A DNA stretch of 31,703 nucleotides, from positions 1 through 31,703 of the forward strand of contig CAMMYS010000012.1 of the NCBI GenBank assembly GCA_946528555.1, read 5' to 3'. The notes beneath the pieces are model-generated. The model had not been told where the DNA came from, did no database searches, and worked only from the letters and a program-made list of their open reading frames with translations. Shown piece after piece: positions 1-7,709 of the stretch (position 1 is its first letter; every line of letters starts with the position of its first letter). The translations under genes and the position numbers were made by a program. Origin of the DNA: an uncultured Mycoplasmatota bacterium. Lineage in GTDB: Bacteria; Bacillota_I; Bacilli_A; RF39; UBA660.

Positions 1-429
1 AATAATGATTTAACTATAAAAGAAATAGATACTATTATTAAAAATACTAGTTCTAATTTATATTATTTCTATATTAGTAAAAATATACTTATGTATTCTA
101 GAAGACCATTAGTATCTTCATATAAGAAGCATTATGATATTAAAAATGATAAAAATGAATATTTATTAAGTGAAAAATCTACTCATAAAGAGTTAGATAT
201 TAAAGAAGAAAAGTATTCTTCTGTAGTAAGATATAATAAGATATTTTGTGCTTCTAAGTATTTAGATAAATTAAATGGATTAAATCTTATTATTGATTTT
301 AGTAATATAGATGAAATTAATGAAAAGATGATTCTTGAAAATTTAGATAATACTAAATTATGTGATTTAATTGATAGTGATTATTATTTTTTAGAAAATG
401 ATATTAAATATAAGGTAGGTGATTTATAA
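1..429 (+). CDS. U32 family protein, C-terminal part (TrhP1/YrrN-like), cut by window edge
   Basis: The reading frame is open from the first base to the TAA at 427-429, giving about 142 residues, so the gene starts outside the window and the internal ATG at 91 is not its start. The segment encoding MYSRRPLVSSY (from 91) resembles the conserved 'GR-PLM-S' stretch late in U32 proteins. The next gene is a clear U32 protein and overlaps this stop by one base (TAATG), so the two are translationally coupled. In Bacillus the paired U32 genes yrrN-yrrO (trhP1-trhP2) make prephenate-dependent 5-hydroxyuridine at the wobble position of tRNAs, and this gene occupies the yrrN position. The family call rests on the motif plus the pairing; catalytic residues are not visible in this tail. 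Confidence 0.65.
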   Translation, partial: NNDLTIKEIDTIIKNTSSNLYYFYISKNILMYSRRPLVSSYKKHYDIKNDKNEYLLSEKSTHKELDIKEEKYSSVVRYNKIFCASKYLDKLNGLNLIIDFSNIDEINEKMILENLDNTKLCDLIDSDYYFLENDIKYKVGDL

Positions 430-1601
430 TGAAGTATGAATTATTATTACCTGCTGGGGATTTAGATAGACTTAAAATAGCATGTAAGTATGGTGCTGAT
501 GCTGTATATATTGGTGGATATAATTATAGTTTAAGAGCTAATGCTAATAATTTTAGTTTAGATGAGATTAAAGAAGGAGTAGAGTTTGCTCATTCTTTGG
601 GTAAAAAAGTATTTGTTACTGTTAATATGATATTCCATAATGAAGATTTAGATGGTTTAGACAAGTATTTAAAAGATTTAAGTGATATTGGAATAGATTC
701 ATATATTGTAAGTGATTTTGCTGTTATAGAGGCCATTAAAAGGCTTAATATTAAGACTCCATTCTTTATATCAACTCAAAAATCTATTACTAATAAAGAA
801 GCAGTTAAGTTTTATAAATCACTTGGTGCTTATAGAGTAGTTCTAGCAAGGGAATGTACTCGTGAAGATATAATTGATATTAAAGAAAATACAGATGTTG
901 AAGTAGAAGTATTTATTCATGGAGCAATGTGTACTAGTTATAGTGGTAGATGTGTTATGTCTAATTATGTAACATTAAGAGACTCTAATAGAGGAGGATG
1001 TTCACAAGTTTGTAGATTTTCATTTGATTGTGGTGAAGAAAATGAATATGCTTTTTCTTCAAAAGATCTTAATATGATAGATTATTTACCTGATATGATG
1101 AAACTTGGTATTGAATCATATAAGATTGAAGGTAGAATGAAAAGTTTATATTATATAGCTACTGTTGCTAATGCATATAGAACTATTATGGATAAAGTAA
1201 TAGATGGAAGTTTAACTCAAGATGATATGGATTATTATAAAAAAGTATTAAATAGAGTATCTAATAGAGAAAATATTCCACAATTCTATGGAGAAGAAAT
1301 ATCTGAAAAAGCACAATATTATACAGGCAGACAAGAAGTTAGTAATCAAGACTTTTTAGCTTTTGTTAAATCTTATGATTCAGAAAAAGAAGAAATAACA
1401 GTAGAGCAAAGAAATAAATTTAGTGTTGGTGATGAAGTAGAGGTATTTGGGCCAAATACAAGTGTTAAATCATTTAAAATAGAATATATATTAAATGAGA
1501 ATAATGAATATGTAGAATCATCTAATCATGCTCAAGAAATTGTTAAAATAAATATTCCTTTTGAAGTACATGAAGGAGATATTATAAGGGTTAAAATTTA
1601 A
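429..1601 (+). CDS. trhP2: U32 family tRNA hydroxylation protein (TrhP2/YrrO-like)
   Basis: A 390-residue protein starting MKYELLLPAGD, the usual N-terminus of the U32 family. The family signature runs from E160 to S178 (E-x-F-x-H-G-x-M-C, then S-G-R-C-x-M-S), followed by SYKIEGRMKS near residue 230. The cysteines in these motifs are those thought to hold an iron-sulfur cluster in TrhP-type members. Annotated as 'peptidase U32' by family habit; the better supported role of this subfamily with its paired neighbour is tRNA uridine-34 hydroxylation using prephenate. Its ATG overlaps the stop of the upstream U32 gene. A hairpin with a U-run follows directly. The choice between tRNA hydroxylation and another U32 role (for example RlhA-type rRNA modification) rests on gene pairing and greA synteny. 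Confidence 0.85.
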   Translation: MKYELLLPAGDLDRLKIACKYGADAVYIGGYNYSLRANANNFSLDEIKEGVEFAHSLGKKVFVTVNMIFHNEDLDGLDKYLKDLSDIGIDSYIVSDFAVIEAIKRLNIKTPFFISTQKSITNKEAVKFYKSLGAYRVVLARECTREDIIDIKENTDVEVEVFIHGAMCTSYSGRCVMSNYVTLRDSNRGGCSQVCRFSFDCGEENEYAFSSKDLNMIDYLPDMMKLGIESYKIEGRMKSLYYIATVANAYRTIMDKVIDGSLTQDDMDYYKKVLNRVSNRENIPQFYGEEISEKAQYYTGRQEVSNQDFLAFVKSYDSEKEEITVEQRNKFSVGDEVEVFGPNTSVKSFKIEYILNENNEYVESSNHAQEIVKINIPFEVHEGDIIRVKI

Positions 1602-1627
1602 AAGCACTTTAATTTAAAGTGCTTTTT
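1601..1627 (+). terminator. Rho-independent terminator of the U32 operon
   Basis: Ten-base perfect inverted repeat AAAGCACTTT (1601-1610) and AAAGTGCTTT (1616-1625) around a 5-base loop, followed by Ts. The stop codon ends at the first base of the hairpin. Confidence 0.85.
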
Positions 1628-1654
1628 ATGTATAATAATATCATAGGTGAAGAT

Positions 1655-4567
1655 ATGAATAAAAAAGGATTTACATTAGTAGAAATGTTAGCTGTAATAG
1701 CAGTTCTAGGACTTCTAGTACTTTTAGTATTGCCAAATGTATTAAAAAGTTATAAAGATGCTAAAAAAATATCATTTATAAATGAAGCTAAAACAATATA
1801 TAAAGCATCTACAGATAAATATGTAACTGAAAAAACAAAAGGTAATAAAATAGGACTTATTGAACAAGAAAAAAATAGTTCAACAAATCCATTATCATTA
1901 TCTGAAGCAAGTGATTTAAATTATACAATTAGATTAGATAGTGATGGAAAAGTAACCGCTTTTAAACTAACAAATTCAGAATATTGTATAGTAGGAGTAG
2001 GAGATTTTCTTGGTAGTTATACAAAAGAAGATGTAATAGAATTATCAGATGAAGAAAAAGCACAAGCATGTGCTGTAGCAGCTTTACAAGATGGTCAAAA
2101 GTTTATACTTAGACTTCAAAATAAAGAAAATGTTAATAGTGATTACAATCCAAAAATTATATTTTTAAAATATAAGAATGGATGGTATAGTGATAATAAT
2201 TTAAATAAACCATTAGACAAAACTACTAATGGAACATCAAAAGTAACTAAACCATATAAAGAAAATCATTATTATAATGGTGCTTTTGTTAAAAAAGGTG
2301 ATATAGATATAAAAGCAATTAACTGTGATGGAACAGTTGCTGTAGATAATACTGGTGGTGGAATATTCACAGGAAAAGAAGAAAAACCTTATGTAGAAGC
2401 ATTTTCTAACTTTATAAAAAAATATTATTTAATAGTATTTACTGGAGGAGAAGGAAGTATTAATCCATTAAGATGTGAATATGGCGCTAGTAAATGTGAA
2501 CTTCCAGATAATCTTAGTTCTAATGGATATGGTTTAAATATTAAAAAGACTGGTTATTTATTTAAAGGATGGAAAAATAGTGTTACTAATACTGTATATG
2601 CTAATAAAGCAGAATTACCAGTGTTAACTGATTCAACAGAAAATAACTATTCAAATTTTAAATTTAATAATGAAGAAGTATGTAGTAGTGGAGAAAATCC
2701 TACTACTGCAAATTCTATTAGTTTTGAAGCACAATGGGAACCAATAAATTATCATGTAGCATATGATTGTAATACTGGTAATGGTACAATGGCTAATACT
2801 GATCATATATATGATAAAGAAAAAAATCTTAGAACAAATACATGTACAAAAACAGGATATACATTCTTAGGTTGGTCTAAAACAAAGAATGGTAATAAGC
2901 AATATGATGATTCACAAGAAGTTAAAAACTTAACTACAGAAAATAATGCAACTGTTACTTTGTATGCAGTATGGAAAGTTAATACTTATACTGTTACATA
3001 TAATACTGATGAAGGTAGTGAGTGTCAAAATAAGACAGTTACATATGATTCAAATTATGGAGAGTTATGTACTTCAACTAAAGAAAATAATTTATTCTTG
3101 GGTTGGTATTTGGATGCAGCATTTAATAATAAAGTTGAATCAACTACAAAAGTAACAACAGCATCAAATCATACATTATATGCTAAATGGGAACCACAAG
3201 GATTTAAATTTAAATATTCTGGTTCATTTAGAGTAGCAGGTGATAGTGAAGTTTATCCAGCACACTCTATTTATGAAAATGAATGGTATACAACTACTGA
3301 TAAAAATTGGAAAATATATTTCTTATCAGATGGTAATTTTATTCCAAAAACAACAGTATTTATTCAAGCCTTCTTAGTAGGTGGTGGCGGTGGCAGAACT
3401 TCTCACTATGATGGCGAAACATGGCTAACATTTAGAGCCAATGGTGGTGGTGGATTCCATTTGAATACTCATTACTTGACAATTGGATTAGATTCATATC
3501 CAATTGTTATAGGTGGCCCAGGAGGCGATGGTTCTTGGAATGGATCAGGAGCAGGAAAAAATACTACTGCATTTGAAAAAACTGCTAAAGGCGGTGGCGG
3601 AGTAGGTTCTTGGAATGCTTATTGGAAGTCATTTGGAACTGCAAGCGGTGGAACTGAATGTGGTGAATTTGAAACTTCTGGAAATACATATTCAGGTAAA
3701 AGTAGTAAATCTGTAGCTAACTCAGGTAAAACTAAATCTACAGGAATTGTAATAATTAGACCTGCTGATTTGAACTTCTTTGGTTACTATACTGGTAAAT
3801 TCCAAATTGGCAATACTACTTATGAAAATGATTTTATAAATATAACAAGTTCTACTTGGAAAGTTAAATTCTTAACAAGTGGTACATTATCACTTAGAGA
3901 TGACACTATGGTTGATGCCTTCTTAGTAGGAGGAGGTGGTGCTGGCGCTACTGGTACTACAGGAAGCGCTGGAGGCGGTGGCGGAGGTTACACTAAAACC
4001 GTTAAAAACATATCACTAAGTAAATTAAGTGCTTACAAAATAGTTATTGGCGCTGGTGGAAAAGCCTTTAATACATTTGTAAGTTGTGGTGGAACTTGTA
4101 CTGATACTAATGGTCTATCTCGTGGAGGACAAGATGGAGGAGCTTCTTCTGCATTTGGATATACTGCCAATGGTGGAAAAGGTGGATATAATGGATCAGG
4201 TGGTTCTGCTGCATATAGTCAATATGGAGGAAGTTCTGGAAGCAAAACTGGTCAAGGATATACTACTTGTGAATTTGAAGAAAGTAAAACTGGCAATAGA
4301 ACTGACTTATCTGGTTGTGCTAATGGAGTAACAGCATACTCTGGTGGTGGAATTGATAGTGTCGGAGGTCCAATGGCTGGAGGAGGATGTTCTTGCTCAG
4401 GCGGTGCATGCTCAAAAGGAAAAGAAAACACTGGTGGAGGTGGCTGTGGTTACTATAGTATGTGTACTCATGTAGGAGGATGGCATATAGATCCAGGATG
4501 GCACTGTACTAATCCTTCAAGTGGAGGCTCTGGAATTGTAATTATCAGAAATCCAAAAATAAACTAA
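1655..4567 (+). CDS. Pseudopilin-like surface protein with InlB repeats and glycine-rich domains
   Basis: Start set at ATG 1655, because AGGTGA lies at 1645-1650 and MNKKGFTLVEML is a textbook type IV prepilin/pseudopilin leader; a further upstream in-frame ATG at 1619 lies in the previous terminator. Product about 970 residues. Residues 1-30 are the N-methylation/prepilin peptidase motif and hydrophobic helix (conserved Glu of LVEM present). A pilin-like region follows to about 255. Three InlB/Flg_new (List_Bact_rpt) repeats follow at about 258-360, 363-441 and 442-514, each ending in a GW and an AxW motif. Then two glycine-rich domains (about 517-703 and 705-970) each contain AFLVGGGGG near the start and end in IVIIR. 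Many Cys pairs lie in the repeats. Probably membrane-tethered or exported and surface exposed, perhaps adhesive. No pilus assembly or prepilin peptidase gene is nearby. It sits between trhP2 and greA with its own terminator. Domain calls are from visible motifs; function is unknown. Confidence 0.8.
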   Translation: MNKKGFTLVEMLAVIAVLGLLVLLVLPNVLKSYKDAKKISFINEAKTIYKASTDKYVTEKTKGNKIGLIEQEKNSSTNPLSLSEASDLNYTIRLDSDGKVTAFKLTNSEYCIVGVGDFLGSYTKEDVIELSDEEKAQACAVAALQDGQKFILRLQNKENVNSDYNPKIIFLKYKNGWYSDNNLNKPLDKTTNGTSKVTKPYKENHYYNGAFVKKGDIDIKAINCDGTVAVDNTGGGIFTGKEEKPYVEAFSNFIKKYYLIVFTGGEGSINPLRCEYGASKCELPDNLSSNGYGLNIKKTGYLFKGWKNSVTNTVYANKAELPVLTDSTENNYSNFKFNNEEVCSSGENPTTANSISFEAQWEPINYHVAYDCNTGNGTMANTDHIYDKEKNLRTNTCTKTGYTFLGWSKTKNGNKQYDDSQEVKNLTTENNATVTLYAVWKVNTYTVTYNTDEGSECQNKTVTYDSNYGELCTSTKENNLFLGWYLDAAFNNKVESTTKVTTASNHTLYAKWEPQGFKFKYSGSFRVAGDSEVYPAHSIYENEWYTTTDKNWKIYFLSDGNFIPKTTVFIQAFLVGGGGGRTSHYDGETWLTFRANGGGGFHLNTHYLTIGLDSYPIVIGGPGGDGSWNGSGAGKNTTAFEKTAKGGGGVGSWNAYWKSFGTASGGTECGEFETSGNTYSGKSSKSVANSGKTKSTGIVIIRPADLNFFGYYTGKFQIGNTTYENDFINITSSTWKVKFLTSGTLSLRDDTMVDAFLVGGGGAGATGTTGSAGGGGGGYTKTVKNISLSKLSAYKIVIGAGGKAFNTFVSCGGTCTDTNGLSRGGQDGGASSAFGYTANGGKGGYNGSGGSAAYSQYGGSSGSKTGQGYTTCEFEESKTGNRTDLSGCANGVTAYSGGGIDSVGGPMAGGGCSCSGGACSKGKENTGGGGCGYYSMCTHVGGWHIDPGWHCTNPSSGGSGIVIIRNPKIN

Positions 4568-4590
4568 TTTCGAAAGGAATTAGTTTTTTT
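4561..4590 (+). terminator. Terminator of the pseudopilin-like gene
   Basis: AAACTAATT (4561-4569) pairs with AATTAGTTT (4578-4586) and is followed by Ts to 4590; the stop codon lies inside the ascending arm. Confidence 0.85.
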
Positions 4591-4606
4591 TATAAGATGA
4601 AATAAC

Positions 4607-4635
4607 TTGACAAATCGTTCATTTTATAGTATCAT
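4607..4635 (+). promoter_or_regulatory. SigA-type promoter of greA
   Basis: TTGACA at 4607-4612, 17-base spacer, TATCAT at 4630-4635. It lies directly after the upstream terminator and 33 bases before the greA start. Confidence 0.75.
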
Positions 4636-4667
4636 TTTTTGGTAATTGAGAAAGAGGTGACTACACA

Positions 4668-5138
4668 GTGAAAAAGAAAGAAATCTTTTTAACTAGTGAA
4701 GGATATTTAGAACTAGAACAAGAGTTACATTATTTAAAAACAACTAAGAGAAACGAAGTAACTCAAACTCTAAAAGAGGCAAGAGCTTTAGGTGATTTAT
4801 CAGAAAATTCTGAATATGATCAAGCTAGAGAAGATCAAGCAAATTTAGAAAAAAGAATTGCAGAAATAGAGTATTCTCTAGAACATGCAACAGTTATAGA
4901 TAAAAATGAAAGTGATGGAAAAGTTGGTATTGGTAGTTCAGTAGAATTACAATACGAAGATGAAGATGATACTGAAAACTATAAAATAGTTGGTAGTCAA
5001 GAAGCTGATCCATTTAATAATAAAATTTCTAACGAAAGTCCAATTGCAGCAGCAATTATGGGTAAAAAAGTTGGAGAAGTTGTTGAAGTATCTTCACCAG
5101 ATGGTGTTTATTCAGTTAAAATAGTAGCAATAGGATAG
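4668..5138 (+). CDS. greA: Transcription elongation factor GreA
   Basis: A 156-residue, full-length GreA. It binds in the secondary channel of RNA polymerase and stimulates cleavage of backtracked transcripts. The N-terminal antiparallel coiled coil (about 1-75) carries the diagnostic RALGDLSENSEYDQAREDQ tip with its acidic Asp and Glu; the C-terminal FKBP-like domain contains DPFNNKISNESPIAAAIMGKKVGEVVEV. Start is GTG 4668, with GAGGTGA at 4654-4660, spacing 7. It has its own promoter and a strong terminator. In Bacillus greA follows the trhP pair and udk, so the upstream U32 genes here keep part of that synteny. Confidence 0.97.
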   Translation: MKKKEIFLTSEGYLELEQELHYLKTTKRNEVTQTLKEARALGDLSENSEYDQAREDQANLEKRIAEIEYSLEHATVIDKNESDGKVGIGSSVELQYEDEDDTENYKIVGSQEADPFNNKISNESPIAAAIMGKKVGEVVEVSSPDGVYSVKIVAIG

Positions 5139-5153
5139 AAATATCCTATTTTT
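5129..5153 (+). terminator. greA terminator
   Basis: Nine-base stem AATAGGATA / TATCCTATT closed by a GAAA tetraloop (5138-5141), then Ts to 5153. The greA stop codon is inside the stem. Confidence 0.85.
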
Positions 5154-5171
5154 AAGCATATAGGAGATTTT

Positions 5172-5231
5172 ATGATAACGTTGTTATTATTTATAAAAGG
5201 AATGCTAGAAGGGGCAGGATTTAAAAAATAA
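5172..5231 (+). CDS. Possible 19-residue leader or small protein upstream of tig
   Basis: ATG at 5172 follows TAGGAG (5161-5166) with 5-base spacing and encodes MITLLLFIKGMLEGAGFKK, ending at TAA 5231, eleven bases before the tig start. It lies immediately after the greA terminator, and no promoter is apparent between the two. The hydrophobic start followed by a basic end could be a small membrane peptide, a leader peptide for tig, or chance. Reported because the ribosome site and the tight placement are both good; function is unknown. Confidence 0.3.
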   Translation: MITLLLFIKGMLEGAGFKK

Positions 5232-5242
5232 TAGGAGGAATT

Positions 5243-6532
5243 ATGAAAGAAAGTTATACTGTAAAATTAGAGGGAAAAGAATGGAAAGATTGTTTAAAGA
5301 ACGCTTATAACAAAAAGAAAAAAGATATTAAAATGGATGGATTTAGAAAAGGTAATGTTCCATATGATATTTTTGTAAAACATAATGGTATTGAATCATT
5401 ATTTATGGATGCTGTAGATGAAGCAGTTGATGTATTATATACAAAATTACTTGCTGATCCTAAAACAATAGTTCCAGCAGCAACTCCAAGTATTGATATT
5501 AAGAATATTGATAAAGATCATATTGAAGTTGAATTTACATTAGTATCTAGTCCTGAAGTAAAATTAGGAAAATATAAAGATTTAGGAATTAAGAGAGATA
5601 AGATTGAAGTTTCTAAAGAAGAAATAGATCATGAATTAGGTCATTTAAAAGAACAATTTGTTGAATTAAAAACTTGTGATGATGGAACTAAGATTAAAAA
5701 TGGTATGGTAGCAGTAATTGATTTTGAAGGATTTGTTGATGGAGAAGCTTTCAAAGGTGGAAAAGGTGAAGATTATAACTTAGAAATAGGTTCTAATACA
5801 TTTATTCCTGGATTTGAAGATGCATTAGTAGGTCTTAAAAAAGGTGATAAGAAAGATGTAGAAGTTACATTCCCAGAAAACTATCATGCTGATAACTTAA
5901 AAGGTAAACCAGCTACATTCAAAGTAGAAATTAAAGATGTAAAAGAAAGAGTTTTCCCTGAATTTAATAAAGAATTCTTTGAAGATTTAAATATAGCTGG
6001 AGTAACTAATGAAAAAGAATTAAGAGATTATATTAAAGATGAAATTGAACATGAAAAATCTCATAAAGTAGAAGATGATTTCTTATTTAAATGTTTAGAT
6101 AAAGTAGTTGAAAATTCTAAGTTTGAAATTCCTGAAGAAATGACAAATGATGAAGTTAATAGAATAGTTAAAGAATTTAGAGAAAAATTACAATATCAAG
6201 GATTAAATTTTGAAGATTATTTAAAATTTGCTAAAACTAATTTAGATGATTTTAAAGAAACATTAAAACCAGAAGCTAATAAGAGAGTTGGATATAGACT
6301 TGTAATGGATGCTGTTGTTAACAAAGAAAAAGTTGATGTTAATGATATGGAACTTGATAGTGAACTTGAAAAAGCTGCTGAACAATATAAAATGACTAAA
6401 GAAGAATTCTTAAAAGAAATCGGAAATACAGAATTATTTAAATATGACTTAGTTGTTAAAAAAGCTATGAAAATAATTACTGGTGAAGAAGAAAAGAAAG
6501 AAACTAAAAAAACAAGTAAAAAATCTGAATAA
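5243..6532 (+). CDS. tig: Trigger factor, ribosome-associated chaperone
   Basis: A 429-residue trigger factor. The N-terminal ribosome-binding domain carries GFRKGNVP at 33-40, matching the GFRxGxxP signature that contacts ribosomal protein L23. The FKBP-type prolyl isomerase domain spans about 150-235 (GMVAVIDFEGFVDGEAF, then TFIPGFEDALVGLKKGD). The C-terminal helical chaperone arms follow, ending in a Lys/Glu-rich tail. The N-terminus is a few residues shorter than in most homologues, starting close to the first strand, but AGGAGG at 5233-5238 with ATG 5243 gives a strong start. It captures nascent chains at the tunnel exit in the cytoplasm. Own terminator downstream; the promoter is not obvious. 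Confidence 0.96.
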   Translation: MKESYTVKLEGKEWKDCLKNAYNKKKKDIKMDGFRKGNVPYDIFVKHNGIESLFMDAVDEAVDVLYTKLLADPKTIVPAATPSIDIKNIDKDHIEVEFTLVSSPEVKLGKYKDLGIKRDKIEVSKEEIDHELGHLKEQFVELKTCDDGTKIKNGMVAVIDFEGFVDGEAFKGGKGEDYNLEIGSNTFIPGFEDALVGLKKGDKKDVEVTFPENYHADNLKGKPATFKVEIKDVKERVFPEFNKEFFEDLNIAGVTNEKELRDYIKDEIEHEKSHKVEDDFLFKCLDKVVENSKFEIPEEMTNDEVNRIVKEFREKLQYQGLNFEDYLKFAKTNLDDFKETLKPEANKRVGYRLVMDAVVNKEKVDVNDMELDSELEKAAEQYKMTKEEFLKEIGNTELFKYDLVVKKAMKIITGEEEKKETKKTSKKSE

Positions 6533-6547
6533 TTTTCAGATTTTTTT
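6518..6547 (+). terminator. tig terminator
   Basis: AAATCTGAA (6521-6529) pairs with TTCAGATTT (6535-6543), extended by an A-run/T-run; the stop codon is in the loop region. Confidence 0.85.
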
Positions 6548-6571
6548 GTGGAAAGAAATAAAATAATATTA

Positions 6572-6577
6572 TATAAT
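6572..6577 (+). promoter_or_regulatory. Probable -10 element upstream of the TMEM43-like gene
   Basis: TATAAT at 6572-6577, 20 bases before the ATG. The -35 region (around 6546-6554, just after the tig terminator T-run) matches TTGACA poorly, so only the -10 is clear. Confidence 0.45.
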
Positions 6578-6597
6578 TTAGTTGAAAGGATGATTTT

Positions 6598-7686
6598 ATG
6601 AAAAAAATAGGAAATGCGTTTGGTGGAATTTTTGGTGGTTTTGTATTTCTTGTTATAGGTGTTATTCTACTTTGGTGGAATGAGGGCAATAATGTAAGAA
6701 ATATTAAATCAACAGCAGAAATGGAAAAAGTATATGTTGATGTTTCTAGTGAAAGCGTTGATGCTAGTAACGAAGGAAAATTAATCGCAACTTATGGTAA
6801 AATTCTTAATGAAGAAGAATTAACTGATGATACATTTAAAGTTACTGTAAAAACACCTTTATTAAAGAGAGTTGTTGAAATGTATCAATGGAAAGAAGAA
6901 TCTGAAACAGATGAAGAAGGATCTACTAGATATCGTTATGATAAAGAATGGTCACAAGATTTAATTGATTCAGATAATTTTAATGAGAGTGGTCATGTAA
7001 ATCCAAAAAGTAAAAAATATGATGATGAAACTAAGGCTTCTAGTAATGTAAAAGTAGGTGCATTTGAGTTATCATCAAATCAAATTAATTCATTAAGTAC
7101 GGATGGAAAATATACTGATTATAATGAAACTATAGTTGGCGATTTAAATTTAACAATTTCTGATGGATATGCAACAACATCTAAAGATTTATCAAAACCA
7201 GAAATTGGTGATATTAGAATTTCATTTGTCTATAATAATTCTACTGATGTTAGTGTTCTTGCTGTTCAAAGTGGTCAAACATTTGTTGATTTTGTTTCAA
7301 AAGAAGGAAGAAGCATAAATAGAGTAATAGATGGTGTTCATTCTGGAATTGAAATGATTAATATTATTAGAAATGAAGATAATTTCTTAAAATGGATTTT
7401 AAGAGCAGTTGGAATCATTATATTAGCAGCAGGTTTTGGTGCTATATTAAAACCAATTAGTGCTATTACAAGTTATGTTCCATTACTTGGAAATTTAGTA
7501 GGTTCTATAGTAGGTTTAGTTTCATTTATACTAGGAATATGTTTAGGATTAGTTGTTATTGCTATAGCATGGATACGATTTAGGCCAATTCTTGGAATAA
7601 GTTTACTTGCGATAGTAGCAGTCTTATTTGTATTATTATTAATAAGAGGAAAAAAATCTAAACAAACTGAAACTGTAACTCAATAA
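6598..7686 (+). CDS. TMEM43 family membrane protein
   Basis: A 362-residue protein matching the TMEM43/LUMA family (PF07787, formerly DUF1625). One N-terminal membrane helix (about 10-28) ends in the family hallmark LLWWNEGN. A large non-membrane domain follows, with NEGKLIATYGK near residue 60, VEMYQWKEESE near 98, Y-x-Y...W and H-V-N-P-K. Three C-terminal membrane helices lie at about 262-285, 292-325 and 327-350. Ribosome site GAAAGGA at 6584-6590. In eukaryotes the family sits in the inner nuclear membrane; the bacterial role is not established. It is convergent with tex and shares its terminator. The family call is confident, the function unknown. Confidence 0.85.
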   Translation: MKKIGNAFGGIFGGFVFLVIGVILLWWNEGNNVRNIKSTAEMEKVYVDVSSESVDASNEGKLIATYGKILNEEELTDDTFKVTVKTPLLKRVVEMYQWKEESETDEEGSTRYRYDKEWSQDLIDSDNFNESGHVNPKSKKYDDETKASSNVKVGAFELSSNQINSLSTDGKYTDYNETIVGDLNLTISDGYATTSKDLSKPEIGDIRISFVYNNSTDVSVLAVQSGQTFVDFVSKEGRSINRVIDGVHSGIEMINIIRNEDNFLKWILRAVGIIILAAGFGAILKPISAITSYVPLLGNLVGSIVGLVSFILGICLGLVVIAIAWIRFRPILGISLLAIVAVLFVLLLIRGKKSKQTETVTQ

Positions 7687-7709
7687 AAAAAGCTCATAAG
7701 AGCTTTTTT
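7686..7709. terminator. Bidirectional terminator between the TMEM43-like gene and tex
   Basis: AAAAAGCTC / GAGCTTTTT with a four-base ATAA loop; an A-run precedes and a T-run follows, so it can work on both strands. Both stop codons touch it. Confidence 0.8.

Noticed and set aside
2946..4331. ORFs of 69 and 81 residues in other frames inside the pseudopilin-like gene
   Set aside because: They lie wholly in a clear coding frame with recognisable repeats and have no start signals of their own.
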